Assembly (NCBI GenBank): GCA_003254905.1
Contig: QANU01005500.1
Location: 142,554-206,553, forward strand
Source: Nissolia schottii
Taxonomy: Eukaryota > Streptophyta > Magnoliopsida > Fabales > Fabaceae
Length of the DNA stretch: 64,000 nucleotides
Direction of reading: 5' to 3'
The stretch's first letter is position 1, and each line of letters opens with the position of its first letter. Shown in pieces: positions 22,047 to 35,606 of the stretch. Below the pieces are notes generated by a model. That model did not search any database. It was not told the origin of the DNA and worked only from the letters and a program-made list of their open reading frames with translations. The translations under genes and the position numbers were made by a program.

Positions 22047-23372
22047 GATGCGCTTAATCTTAGCAAGTGCACTAGTTGCAGCAAGTAATAGTGAATCTTT
22101 TTAAGGAGTCAAGTTGTTGTACCCACGAGAACTGAGTAACGGCGTCATTTTACAAACACAAGCACTCTAGTTTTTTGGAATGGTGTTTTTGGGTTTTTAA
22201 ATTAATTATAAAATAAGAAAACAATTAAATTAAGGCAATTAAAATAAAAAGCAATTGAAATATATGAAGAATTTAGATAAGGAAAGGCGTTAGGACACAT
22301 GAATTCCATTACTCACCTATGTTACTAGTTACTAATCCTATCTAGTTCTGATTATTATCGATGATTAATGGTCGGGGTTAGTGGTTACTAGCCTCTCTCG
22401 AGGTCAAGTAACCCTCTTAGTCTAGGTTGATTACACTAATCTCTTAGGAGGTCTAAACCTATTCTAAGGGTATTATACCCTAATCTACCAACCTCTCACA
22501 AGACCACATAGATCGTAGTAAACCCTTAGCAAGTCATTTAACCTATGGTTTGCTAGACCTAATCTTATCTCAATCTCTCTCTCGAGTCTCATGCAAGGAT
22601 ACAAACTATCTATATGGTGATCAAGCATATGAATAGTACAATCATAATATAATAGTAAACATTAATCCAATATAACATTGATTGGATAGAAAATAATAGT
22701 TTACAACATAGTTGACTTGGAATTCTCGTTCATGCCTAACTAGAAAAGAATTAGTTCATGGTAGAGGAGAAAGATATAAACATAGTTATGAAATGAAGAA
22801 GATACATAAGAAAATAGAGAAATGATGAACTCTCAATTCATCAGGGAGATCAATGGAGTCTCCTTGAGTCTTCTAGCTCTCCTAGGGTTGCCTCTTCCCT
22901 CCAATTCGCGTCTATGATTCCTTGGGGTCAAAATGCTAATGTTATATTTTTAGAGGAGTTGTGAGGATTTGAGAAATCCTTTTTTTCTTCTATAGTGAAG
23001 GCTTCCAGCATGAGCGGGCATAAGTGTCGCTCAAGCATCCCATGTAAATTTGCGAGTTGCAATTTTTGTTGCACTATTGTGCCCTAGAGCGCTATTTGTA
23101 GCAGTGGAGTGCTCTTAGCCCACTATTCTTCATGTTTTCTTCACTTTTCATGGCTCATAAGCTTCTCAGCTCTTCATTGCTTCCTCCAATAGTCCTATTA
23201 CATCTTAAAAACACCCAAAAGTATCTATTTCCACCAGGCATGCCTAAATTGTTAGTTTATCAAACTTAAGTGAATTTCTATATGAATGCATGCAAATACA
23301 ACCTAATATGCAACTAAAATGCTTAAAAGCTATATGATTTACTAAGTAAAAAGAACTCTAATTAGAGATTTA
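22047..23372 (-). mobile_element. 5' LTR of the degenerate gag-protease element
   Basis: On the minus strand it starts TGATAAATCTCTAATTAG at 23372. Just past its end (about 22020-22046) is ATGGTGTTGTTTTGGGAGG, a decayed primer-binding site of the TTGGCGCCGTTGCCGGGG type, followed by the gag pseudogene. No matching 3' LTR is seen, because the LTR at 18345-19862 has a different sequence. The boundaries are approximate. Confidence 0.5.
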
Positions 23373-25500
23373 TCAAATTTCCACCGCCATGGGTTGGTGG
23401 ATCTGCTGGTCGATTCATGAAATACTAGAAAACTGTTGTTTCCTAAAATGCGAGTCATTTATCTTGGCCAACTCGCTCATGAACTTGCTATTTGAGCATC
23501 TCCAGGATCTTCTTAGTATCAGCCTTGTTTGCGTTGGGAGTCATGGTGAGAATGAAAGCACCAAATGAAATGGATAGAACACACATCAACCACAATGACT
23601 ATGAAATTTCTTAGAAAATCATGATTCAATCACCGCTACCATAGTTAACCAATGAAACAGTGTTTTAGAACTAAATTGAGTCAAGATTGAGACAAAATTT
23701 AGAAGATAATTGTTGATTTGATTCAATCATAGGTTGGTTGATAAGGGAATCAACGGGTGCTAAGATAGGTTCCACCCTCAATCTAGTGGCCTCCGAAATG
23801 AGCTCACCCAAGATAGACAAAGGACCACCAATGAGAGTATCCTACAATTTCACTTGAAATGATGAAAGAGAATGGTTAGTAACTAGAAATGATGAGCAAT
23901 ACTCAACAGAAAGAGGTTTCGATTCTCACTTTACTCATTAGTTTCCATGTCAAGTGATCCTTCCATTTAGAGTTTGGTTGCCTCACTCGCGTGCCCCTCC
24001 TAAGCTCCGTAGGAATCTGATCATCTGCCTCGTGTTCTAGCTCACTAACAGTTTTCTGATTGCTACAATCATTGCCAAATCCACTACTTTTATTGGAATA
24101 TTCTTTTGTGGATGAGGGGCTAATTACCTTCTTGACCTTCTTACTCGCGACATTACCCCCTCCATTTGAGACAACCTTGTCCTCCCCATTACATAACTAA
24201 TAAAAATCTCCTCAAAATTATAATTAAAGAAAAAACTCTTAAAATTGGTCATTAGTCCAGATGACACTTTTCATTGTCAACCATTGGTAAAACATAATTA
24301 TGTGAGTATCGGGTCTACTAAATTTAGGCAAGACTCTACACAAATTCACCTAAAGCATCATTTTGTTGTCATAGATATTACTTTGAAATAGAATTTCAGT
24401 GATCTTTTATATTTTCTAAATAGTGGTCTTTGGCAAATTTAGAACCACATAGCAAAGAAAAAACTGCGATTTCATGGTCATAATGGGAAACAAAACAAAA
24501 TATATTGTTGATATGCTAACAATAGGATGGTACAATTGTCAAGTGAGCGGACGTTTCCTTGAACAATCACTATATGCGTGGGCAGCGTGGCCATCAGAAA
24601 AAATACCATCGGATCTTTAAAAGGGGAAAGTTGAGGTTCATAACCACTGTTCATTGAGGTTTTTGATTGAAAGAAAATGAAAGGGAAAAAATTGTGTTTT
24701 TTCCTTTTTTGTTTTTGGTAATAGATGATAAAGAAACAAACAACAACTAGCTACTCAAGCAATCCATCTGAAGCAGCTGGAGAACACCAAGAGGGGGAGA
24801 ATTCCAATCCAAAAACGGATGCGCAGCTATGGCTCCCTCTCTAGCAAGTCTGTGGATTTATTACCTATATATTCCGCCAAAGGATTTATATCCCATAATA
24901 TGTTCCATGTAAAAAAAAAAGTCTGAAATCGCAACAGGGTGTGACGATTTCAGACTCAGACCCATACAATTATAAATTTGTATTCTAACCTATATTTTGG
25001 TATAGAGGTTATACTAAAACCATGTATAAGTAATGAACCCTCAATCTGTCACCTGATTAGCTGAACGGATAATGTCATTGCCCCTCACCTCCTAGTGGTG
25101 ATTCTACAGCTCATGAGTCTCTATCAATAACACTAATTTGTCTTTTAATGTAGAAGAAAAATGTTAAAAAAATTAAATAGGAAAAAGTATGAGATTTATT
25201 AATTTTTTTCCTCTTAAAAGTAGTGAAAAATGGAAGGAAAAAAGTCTCTTGTACACAGTTAAATGGAATGTCAATAGAGTTTACACCTTATTGAGATCTC
25301 AACTAATAGTGTGTGAATAACGATTTGATAAGGCGTGACATGTATAATAAGTATAAATAACATACTGTTGTTTAATATTATCCTTTCCTTGTGGTTGGAA
25401 TAACTATTTCTAACCGGAGGAAAATTATATATGTCATGACTTACGAAAATATAATAATCAAGGAATTTTTGAATGATTTTGTTTTCAATTCTAATAATGC
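23373..25500. other. Transposon debris without an intact gene
   Basis: On the minus strand near 24170-23950 a broken frame reads PTELRRGTRVRQPNSKWK, resembling the hinge before reverse transcriptase in copia-type polyproteins. The rest shows no readable frame of note. I could not find ends for any element. Confidence 0.35.
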
Positions 25501-25507
25501 AGTTTGG

Positions 25508-25510
<3 letters not shown>

Positions 25511-25544
<34 letters not shown>

Positions 25545-25546
25545 NT
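25511..25546. repeat. (AT)n microsatellite with an undetermined base
   Basis: An AT dinucleotide run with an N at 25545, probably a sequencing or assembly ambiguity. The true length may differ. Confidence 0.9.
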
Positions 25547-25549
25547 AAA

Positions 25550-26690
25550 AATAATACTTTGCATGTGATTAAAGTTAATTTGTCTATTTAAAATAAAAAA
25601 TTCTGATCACCAAAACATTTCTCATATAGTAGCCATCACTCATCAGTTGAATTATTGAGCTTTGGGTGGGTCAATGTCAGTGCTACGGTTTTGGATTGTT
25701 TTAGTAAGTGACAAACTCTGGGCTCCATGGTCCTCTCGGCTCTGAGAAGGACTCCCATTGTTGAAGACATGAAGTTGATATAAAGAAATCACATAAAGTA
25801 ACATCGTGAGCAACAATAATTAATTATTGGTATTTTGAGGACTTCTTTTAAATTAAAGAAAAACATGTAGATATGTCCACGTTCATCATCAGGATTCAGG
25901 ACCATAACAAAGATAAGAGTCATCTAATCAATTATTTACATATTAATTCAATTAACTACCTATATCAGTATCACTTAAATTCTCACTATCGCTATCTAAA
26001 ACTCATTATCTCTAAGAAAAAAATTATACAATTTTAATTAACAGATAGAATCCAACTTCCAATTAATTAATTGACAGATAGAATCCAAACAATAATTCCA
26101 GCTATATTTAAGCAACATTTCAATTGCATCCACCAAATTAAAAAGAAAAAAAAAGGAAAAACCTAAATCTAAAACCACTTACCTTGCAAAGAGAGAAGAG
26201 CCGCGTTGTCATTGAAGAGAGGAACTCCGATGACCGGAGAAGAGATGAGCTTTGTCGTTGAGTGACCGGAAAAGAAAGTGACATCAATTTTTGCGAGAGA
26301 AGGAGAAAAGAGTGTGTGTGTTTTGAGAGAGAGACGAAGAAGAGAGTGTTCCTCTTTTCTTTCTTTCTTCCTTTTTTTATTTTTAGCTTTATTTTGCGGC
26401 GGTTTCTGGCAGTAGTTCTCAGAAACAGCCACAAAATGTTATACAGTGGCCGATCAATCCAACGGCTACTAAACATATGCTGCTAAATTGCCTTTTTGCT
26501 TTCAAAAATGTTACATGTATACCCAATTTTATACACACATACATACACCATTAATAATGCACAAACTTTATTCTCACGAATGCACAAACATTACAAACTT
26601 GTAAATGATACTTTCAACTATACTTAATTAAGTGCACAAACATTACATGAGTTAAAACACAAACTTTATGTATATAAGTACCAGGTGTAT
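25550..26690. other. Intergenic DNA, no gene supported
   Basis: A purine/pyrimidine-biased stretch (26200-26400) carries overlapping ORFs on both strands and one strong minus-strand splice donor (CAAGGTAAGTGG near 26185). No homology is recognised, so I do not call a gene. From 26515 to 26690 the word 'cacaaac(tt/at)t' recurs about five times, as it does in reverse form at 36990-37460. Confidence 0.4.
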
Positions 26691-26699
26691 GTATGGTGT

Positions 26700-27681
26700 A
26701 TGATTTTTGGTGTACGTTTAACAGAAATATTTTGCTTTAGTGAATTGGTGGCCCCTATCATGGTTGTTGTTATGGCATGGGGACTCATTACTCTAGATCC
26801 CCTGGCTCTACAAGCGGAGCCTTTACTTTTGGGTCTTCTCACATGAAAGAGATGGTGCATAGTAAGGTGTCAGCTCTTAAGGTAGAATGGCAAGCTCGAT
26901 ATCATGAATAGGAGCAACGACATCAAGAGCAATTGTAGACCATGGAGCAAAGGTTGATGAGCATTGTGCAGACATACATTGAGTAGTTGACCTTAACAGC
27001 TTGTACGTCAGATCGACCCTTGGGATCAAGTGGCGATGGTGAAGATGAGGGTGAGGAAGTTGTGGGCATTTCTGATAATGACTATGATGATTATGAGTAG
27101 AGCAGTTGATTTTTTAATTTTATTTTTCTTATTGGACTCTTTATGAATTTTATTAAATGTGTTTCTTAGGTGATGTTGGACTTGTTATGAGTTTCTTAGT
27201 TGATGTTGGATTTGATTATGAGTAGTGTATCTACACTTTATGTTTATTTAATTATTTTTTTATTACAATCGTTAACTTTTAATTTTTTGTGATCTAGTTG
27301 AATTTTGTAATAATTAAAATTATGTTTAAATATATTAAAAATAGGTAATAATTATTTTAATAATATTATTATAGTGGGAAATAAATTCGTTGGTAGTGTT
27401 AACAAAATAAAAGAATATTACCATGAGATTTATCTCACAATAATAATACAGATCTCGCGGTAATATTACAATGTGCCCCTTAAAAATGATTTTCATGGGA
27501 ATTTATTAAAAATCTGCGAAAAAGTCACAAGAAAATTAATGTGGGAATAATAAATCTAACGGTAATTTATCATTGACGCAGGTTTTATCGCCAGATATGA
27601 TCCCACGGTAAATTTGATGGTAAATTAAATATTTGACGATAAAATTAAATAATCTGACGGTTTCGTGTTTTTCGGGTAGTG
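26700..27681 (+). mobile_element. Right end of a CACTA (En/Spm-like) transposon
   Basis: The right terminus reads ...TTTCGTGTTTTTCGGGTAGTG, so the opposite strand starts CACTACCCGAAAAACACG, the CACTA signature. The subterminal 250 bp carry repeated words of the form (g)acggtaa/gacgataa (near 27460, 27560, 27605, 27640, 27655), as is usual for transposase-binding arrays. From 26750 to 27100 a plus-strand frame ends in acidic DGEDEGEEVVGISDNDYD with internal stops, possibly the decayed tail of a transposon protein. The left end is not found. The copia fragment begins directly at its right edge. Confidence 0.6.
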
Positions 27682-27682
27682 C

Positions 27683-28342
27683 TCAATGCTTCTCTTCTTG
27701 AAGCACAAGAGAGAAAACACGAATGATCAGTGGCAATGGATCCATTAATAGGATTTGGCCACACACCTGAGCATAGGATTCATAAAGTTCCGTGAGAAAA
27801 GCCATGGTGTGCTCACGTTGCCAGAATTCTTGAATTGGGTGAGTCTTGCCACATGTGCAATCGATCAAAGGCGTGTAGGAGCTCAATTCATACTAGATCT
27901 CCTTCATTATGGTGTAGTCCTATGAAGATGGCATGGAACCTTGATGTGTATCAACTACAGCCTTCTTCAACTGGAACACTCAAGGTCCATTTCCCTAAGA
28001 AAAATGATCTTTTAGATCACTCCATATTTTAGTTGTCGAATAAACGCAAATGATGCTAGCTGCAATCTCTTTTGAGAAAGAATTGAGAAGTCAGGAGTTG
28101 ATAATGTTACAATTACATTGTCAAGCATTCATGAGTGCAGGATCTGCATCATCATCAAGATGCGGAATCAAAAATTCCACGAAACCAAATTCCCGTTTAC
28201 CATTGAGAGCCATGCGCATCGATCTTGACCACGAGAAGTAGTTCATCTCCGTCAATTGTTGTGCAATGAGGACTAAGCCAGGATGATCAGAAGGATGGAA
28301 GGAGAAAGGATTGAAGAGTTTAATCAAATTACTAATTGCCAA
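27683..28342 (-). pseudogene. Copia-type retrotransposon gag fragment
   Basis: Minus-strand frame from 28342: NPFSFHPSDHPGLVLIAQQL, then MNYFSWSRSMRMAL and KREFGFVEF, the N-terminus typical of plant copia gag polyproteins. After a broken middle part it resumes with VCGQILLMDPLPLIIRVFSL. Frames shift and stop between the two. It ends at the CACTA terminus at 27681, which probably inserted into it. Confidence 0.8.
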
Positions 28343-28570
28343 GAAAAAAGCAATTTTCTGGGTTGTTACTGTCAGATATTTCTGACAGTATCAACCCTAA
28401 ACCCTAATTACTGAATGGTGTTGAGTATTACTATCTGACAAAATTGACGGAAATAACCCTAATCCTAAAGCCTAACCCTACTCACACGAGATGTTTTTGT
28501 CTCATGTGAGACTAGCAAAATAGAGAGCAAAGTTGAGATTTTGTTTGGTATCTCACACGAGAGCTAAATG
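28343..28570. other. Short unassigned spacer
   Basis: It contains the inverted pair ctgtcagatatttctgacag (28370-28389) and a few ccctaaa/accctaa words. Nothing else is recognised. Confidence 0.4.
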
Positions 28571-30291
<1,721 letters not shown>

Positions 30292-30408
30292 TCACAAAAA
30301 AAAACTAATTTATGGTTTATCTTATCATAAATACATAAAATAATAATGCTCCAAGTTATTTTTTATTTTTCTCGTAAGAACTAAGAACTGAATATGAAAA
30401 ATAACTTA

Positions 30409-30458
<50 letters not shown>

Positions 30459-31542
30459 CAGTTACATTTGTACGTTGCACGTATTAAATGTATTTGAGTA
30501 TTTTTAAAATATAACACAATCCTTTATTAATCACATATATTTTTTTTTATTATAATAGAAAATGAAATTATTATTAGTATAATAACAAATACGTAACATA
30601 TAAATAATAATAAATGTTTAAAAGTTAAAACAGAACTATGTGCATGGCATAATTATAATAATTTTCAACCAAACTATGTGATTATCATGAAAACAAGATA
30701 GTGTATCTACAGTGAGGGAAATCCAGCGGCCAATTTTGCACCCTGGCCAACACCAACAGCATGGCACGCATCCCTTTCATTGTCACTGTACAACACTGTT
30801 GGCATCAGATCAGACATTCTTGAGCTGATGACACCTTATTCTCTCTCGCCGTATATATCCATTACAAAATTAGAGTACAATAATAATTACAAAAGGCTCA
30901 CGAGTACTTCTCATGAATTTTCAAAATTAAAAAAAATATATATATAAAAAAAAAAAGAACTAAAAATCAATGTCGAACTCAAAAAAAGTTCATCCACAAA
31001 CTCGAAATAATGAAGTGGCCTTAGGACCAACACTGCAACTGCAAGTAGCATACACTCCCAAACAAAAGACATAAAAACAAAATCTCTTTTTTGAAAACAC
31101 TCCACCAAATTAAGCTGTGTGGTTGAGATCCAATGTAGTTTTCTCTCTCTTTCACACACAGCCACTTCCAAAGAAAGACAGCAACATAAAAACCATTGGT
31201 ACCCTAATTATATTAGAGCCCTCGCTCGCTCTCCCTCTCTCCTTCCTCAGCTAATTTCTTCACATTCACAAAGCCGTGTAAAAAAATCAAACTCCGACGC
31301 GACATCTAATTCTTTCACATCCCTTACTATATGCCCAGAAATTTGCATGCCCCAACCCCACCCACGTACCTAGTAATTAAACCACATAGTAAAATTGCTA
31401 GAGCTATATAATTTTTTCTTATACATATATATATTTTTTAATTTAGAGCACAACCGTGCTCTTACCCTATGCATTAATCCTGATATATATATACTTATAT
31501 ATATCGAATAAAGAATTGGAGTTGCCCCCATTTGTTTGATTG
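30292..31542. other. Upstream region of GLK
   Basis: It contains an (AT)n tract at 30418-30455, AT-rich sequence, and from about 31120 to 31370 a CT-rich stretch likely to be promoter or 5' UTR. TATATATA runs near 31484-31503 lie just upstream of the start codon. I identify no specific regulatory site. Confidence 0.4.
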
Positions 31543-34500
31543 ATGCTTGCGGCGTCACCTTTAAGGAGCACAAGAGATGAAAGCTGCCAAGGCGAGATGG
31601 AGAGCTTCGACTCGATGGGAGCCTCAAACGATGAATTCGCCGACCTCTCTGATGCCAGCTTGTTGGAAAGCATCAACTTCGACGACCTCTTCGACGGCAT
31701 CAATGTGGACGGCGACGCCTTGCCGGACTTGGAGATGGACGGCGGCGACATGTTCGCCGAGTTCTCCGGCACCACCGGCGGAGAGGAGTCGTCGGTTGAT
31801 AATTGCTGCAGCAAGGGCGGTGATAGCGATTATAATCAGAGGCATGATGATGTGACGGTTAGTGCCGAGAAGAAAGAAGTGGATGGTAAGAGCGATTCGG
31901 GTTCGGGTTCGGGTCATACTTCGGGTTCTAATTGGGGGAGAAGCCGAGGGGAGGAGATAGTGAGCAAAAGAGAGGTGGTGAACCCTTCGCCAAAGGATGG
32001 TGGGAAAGGAAGAAAATCAAAGTCCCAATCCAAAAGTAATCCTCAAGGGAAGATCAGAAAAGTCAAGGTATAAATAATTAATCGCTAATGTGTTTTTTAA
32101 ACAACTTACTTTATACTCAAGTCAGTTAAGATTTTTTGAGAGTGTTATCCCAACTGATTAAAATGTCCTTTAGCCGTTCTTTTTCTCCTTCAATAATTTA
32201 ATTTCCTTCCATTTACGAGAACAATACGAAAATTTTCTAATATTTCTTTTTAAGCGAATTACACTAAACACTTCTGAGGTTTAATGAAATTACTCTCAAC
32301 ATTTTTTTATTTTTTTTGGCTATATTAATCTCCTTTATCTCAAAATATTTTTCAAAAATTTAAAATTATCTATAAATATAAAAAAAATCTTTAATGCACG
32401 ATCTTCTACCTCCATCCTACGAGTAAGAATGAAATATTCATTTTATATGTTTTATTAATTTTTAAAATTTTAGAATTTATGGCTCGGGAGTGTAATGTTT
32501 CATAAACTTAAGAGTCTGTGAAGATAATTTTATAAATGGAGATGAGCTAAATGTAATTTCATTAAATTTTAAGAAAAGATACTATTATTTTTGCTTTTTT
32601 TTTCAAGTTTTGGGGTTTTTACCCTATAATTCTATAAATAGAGAGGAATCAAATGTAATTTTACTGAATTTTAAAGAAAGTTAATATAATTTGTTTTGGA
32701 ACTGATAATGAATGACATGGAAATTACATGTTATTATAAGTGATGAAGTCCTTCGTTTTAACTTTAAGATAATAAAATGTCATTTATTATTGAATTTGGA
32801 GCATATCCGGCGGTCCAAAATTCCACAAATATTTCTTTCTATTGGATATAATTAGGTGCTTTTAACTTTATTAATTTCGTTTAGATTTCGCTGAAGCTAT
32901 CATGTGCACTTACGGTTCTGTTTCTATCTCAATTATGTGCCTCGGCAAAGTTCCTTTTTGTTAAAAGAACTCACGGGTACTCTATAAGTTGTAAAGGGAG
33001 GGAGAGAGAAGTGGCAGGAGAGAGAAAGTTGGAAGATTGATATTGTTGAAATTTTTGGCCTGATTTTGAGTTGTAAGCAGTAGAAGAACTTCTTAGATGC
33101 TTAGAGCGTTACATAAGACGTGCTCATAGCTAGCGATCGAATGACATTTTATGTTTTATGTGAGATTAAAAACATTAATTTTTTTTAGAAGTAGAGGAAG
33201 TAATGGAGAAAAACAAACTATCAATCCTTTATATTTCACGTGAAGCATGAATTATTTTGCTCCATTCTATAATGGAAAAATAAATTTTCTTATAAATGTA
33301 AATGATATTCTATTTTAAAATGCCATTTTATTATTTCAACATATTGGTATTGGGGTGCAGGTGGATCTAATAATTAATTTCTCTTTTGAAGTAGCTATGG
33401 TGTGAAATTATACTATTTTCTTTTTTCTCTTGGATTGAGAGTAGGTGGACTGGACCCCAGAGTTGCACAGGCGATTCGTGCAAGCAGTGGAACAGCTAGG
33501 AGTGGAAAAGGCAGTGCCTTCAAAGATTTTGGAGATTATGGGAATTGACTGTCTCACTCGCCATAATATTGCCAGCCACCTTCAAGTATAGTACTGTACT
33601 TCCTTCGTATCTATTTTCAGTGTTTGTTTGAGTTTCAAGCGCTAAAGCTTTGTTTGAATGCCAAGGGAGAATAAATGAGAGAGAGAAAAGAAAATAAAAA
33701 AATAAAAAAAAATGAGTAAGAGAGAAAATATAATGTTTAAATGAAGAGAAAAGACAAAAAATAAAAAAACGCGAAATATATAAAATGATATATGTATATA
33801 TATATTTAATAAAAAAATCTTTTAACATTATTTATTTTTTAATATTTAATGGTTAGTATAGGTAGGAGGAACCCTTTTGTCGCAAGTCACTTCATGGTAA
33901 GCATTATTAGAGGGTATACATGTCATTTGCTTCACCTTTCTAGTTTTCGTTTTCATTAAAAGAAAATGCAGACAGAGAGTTCATGCAAATTTTTTTCTTC
34001 TCATCCATTTTCTTTTGCCAACCAAGCAAAGGAAAAACAAATTTTCTATTTTCTCTCCTTACATTCTCCTTTCATCTATTTTCCGATAATCCAAACAGAT
34101 GAAAAGATTCGAAGTTCTATTGAGAGACAAGGGAAAAAGGAAATTGACATAATTATCGCTGTTGATAGTTAAGTTTTGATCATATGTTCTTAAAGCACTT
34201 TCTAAATTATAATCTTCGTAGTATACTTAAAAAATTAAAAATAAAAAAGAATTTAATTTTTATACACTTTTGATATAAAACTTTTTTACATGGTCGTTCA
34301 ATCATGTGCTTTTATATCAATAAAAATAGTTTTTTTTTTAGAGATAGTGCGTGTGATAGTCAATAACAACATGTAATTAGATGACAACGTAAACATATTT
34401 TATGAGAGCGCATAATTCTTGTATTAAAAAAAAAACCAAAGCAACGGATTTAATATTTGCTTAACATGATATTTTTTTTAATATTTTGTTTACTTAATGA

Positions 34501-35573
34501 TTAGAAGGATAAATTAAGAAGAGGGTATAGAATTATTCTTAATTATATTTAACTTTAGTAATTAACGGACTTTGTTTCTTCTTTTAATGGAAACTTATTT
34601 TGAATTTTGAGTTTATATATTATGCATATACTGACCAAAAGTACGGATTATATTCGTTTCATACACAAATATAAACCAGCATACGTAGTTAAGAATTTCA
34701 TGGTAAAGTTCTATCTAATATATGGAGAGTTTTGAATGCAGAAATATAGGTCCCATAGGAAACATTTGCTAGCACGTGAAGCTGAAGCAGCAAACTGGAG
34801 CCAAAGGAGACAAATGTACGGTGGAGGCAAAGGAGCACCCACCATGGGTTTCCCACCCATAACCCCAATGCACCATTTTAGACCTCTACATGTATGGGGA
34901 CATCCCTCCTCCATGCCCATGTGGCCTAAACATCCACCACATTCATTGTCACCGTCACCGCTGCCACCGCTGCCGCTGCTGCCCTCATGGGTACCACCGG
35001 CTCCGTCACCATTACCATCTCCTGACCCTTCATTTTGGTATGCTCAGCATCACCGGGTTAGCTCTCTAAACTTTGAGCTACCATGCAAATTTTGATTAGT
35101 TCTAATGTGTTTTTTTTTTTTTTTGGTACCTGATTATTTATAGTGTAATTAATTAAATGTATTTGGTTTGGATTATTTTGCGTTTAAAACACATAATTTT
35201 AAAGGATATTTTTTAATAAAAGAAATAGCTATTTACCTTAAAGTAAGCAAATGCAAACATAGTCTAGATTAAATTGTAGCTTAGCACACAACAAGCAACA
35301 ATTGACATTTAAATTTCCGGGAAAAAAATGCCTGTGGTTGATTTTGAATAGGGGTGGAGGTTGGTCGAACTTGTCAAAAGCTCTTGGCTTAGCCAATACA
35401 AAGCCTAGTTTATTTAACCCATTTAATAATTAAGTTAGATCTAGACTTTTCTAAAAGTCATTTTAACTTAAAAGACTAAGTCATAGGCTATGAAAAAAAC
35501 CTATTAAACTTAATAGATTGGCCTATATATAAAATGGTATTAATAATTTTATATTATTATTATTGTTATTACC

Positions 35574-35606
<33 letters not shown>

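Noticed and set aside
26138..26486. Overlapping ORFs on both strands with a good splice donor
   Set aside because: The composition is purine/pyrimidine-biased and no homology or second exon could be recognised.
28390..28490. Telomere-like ccctaaa words
   Set aside because: There are only a few scattered copies, which is too few for an interstitial telomere array.
31577..31917. ORFs in other frames over GLK exon 1
   Set aside because: They are shadows of the GLK coding frame in GC-rich sequence.
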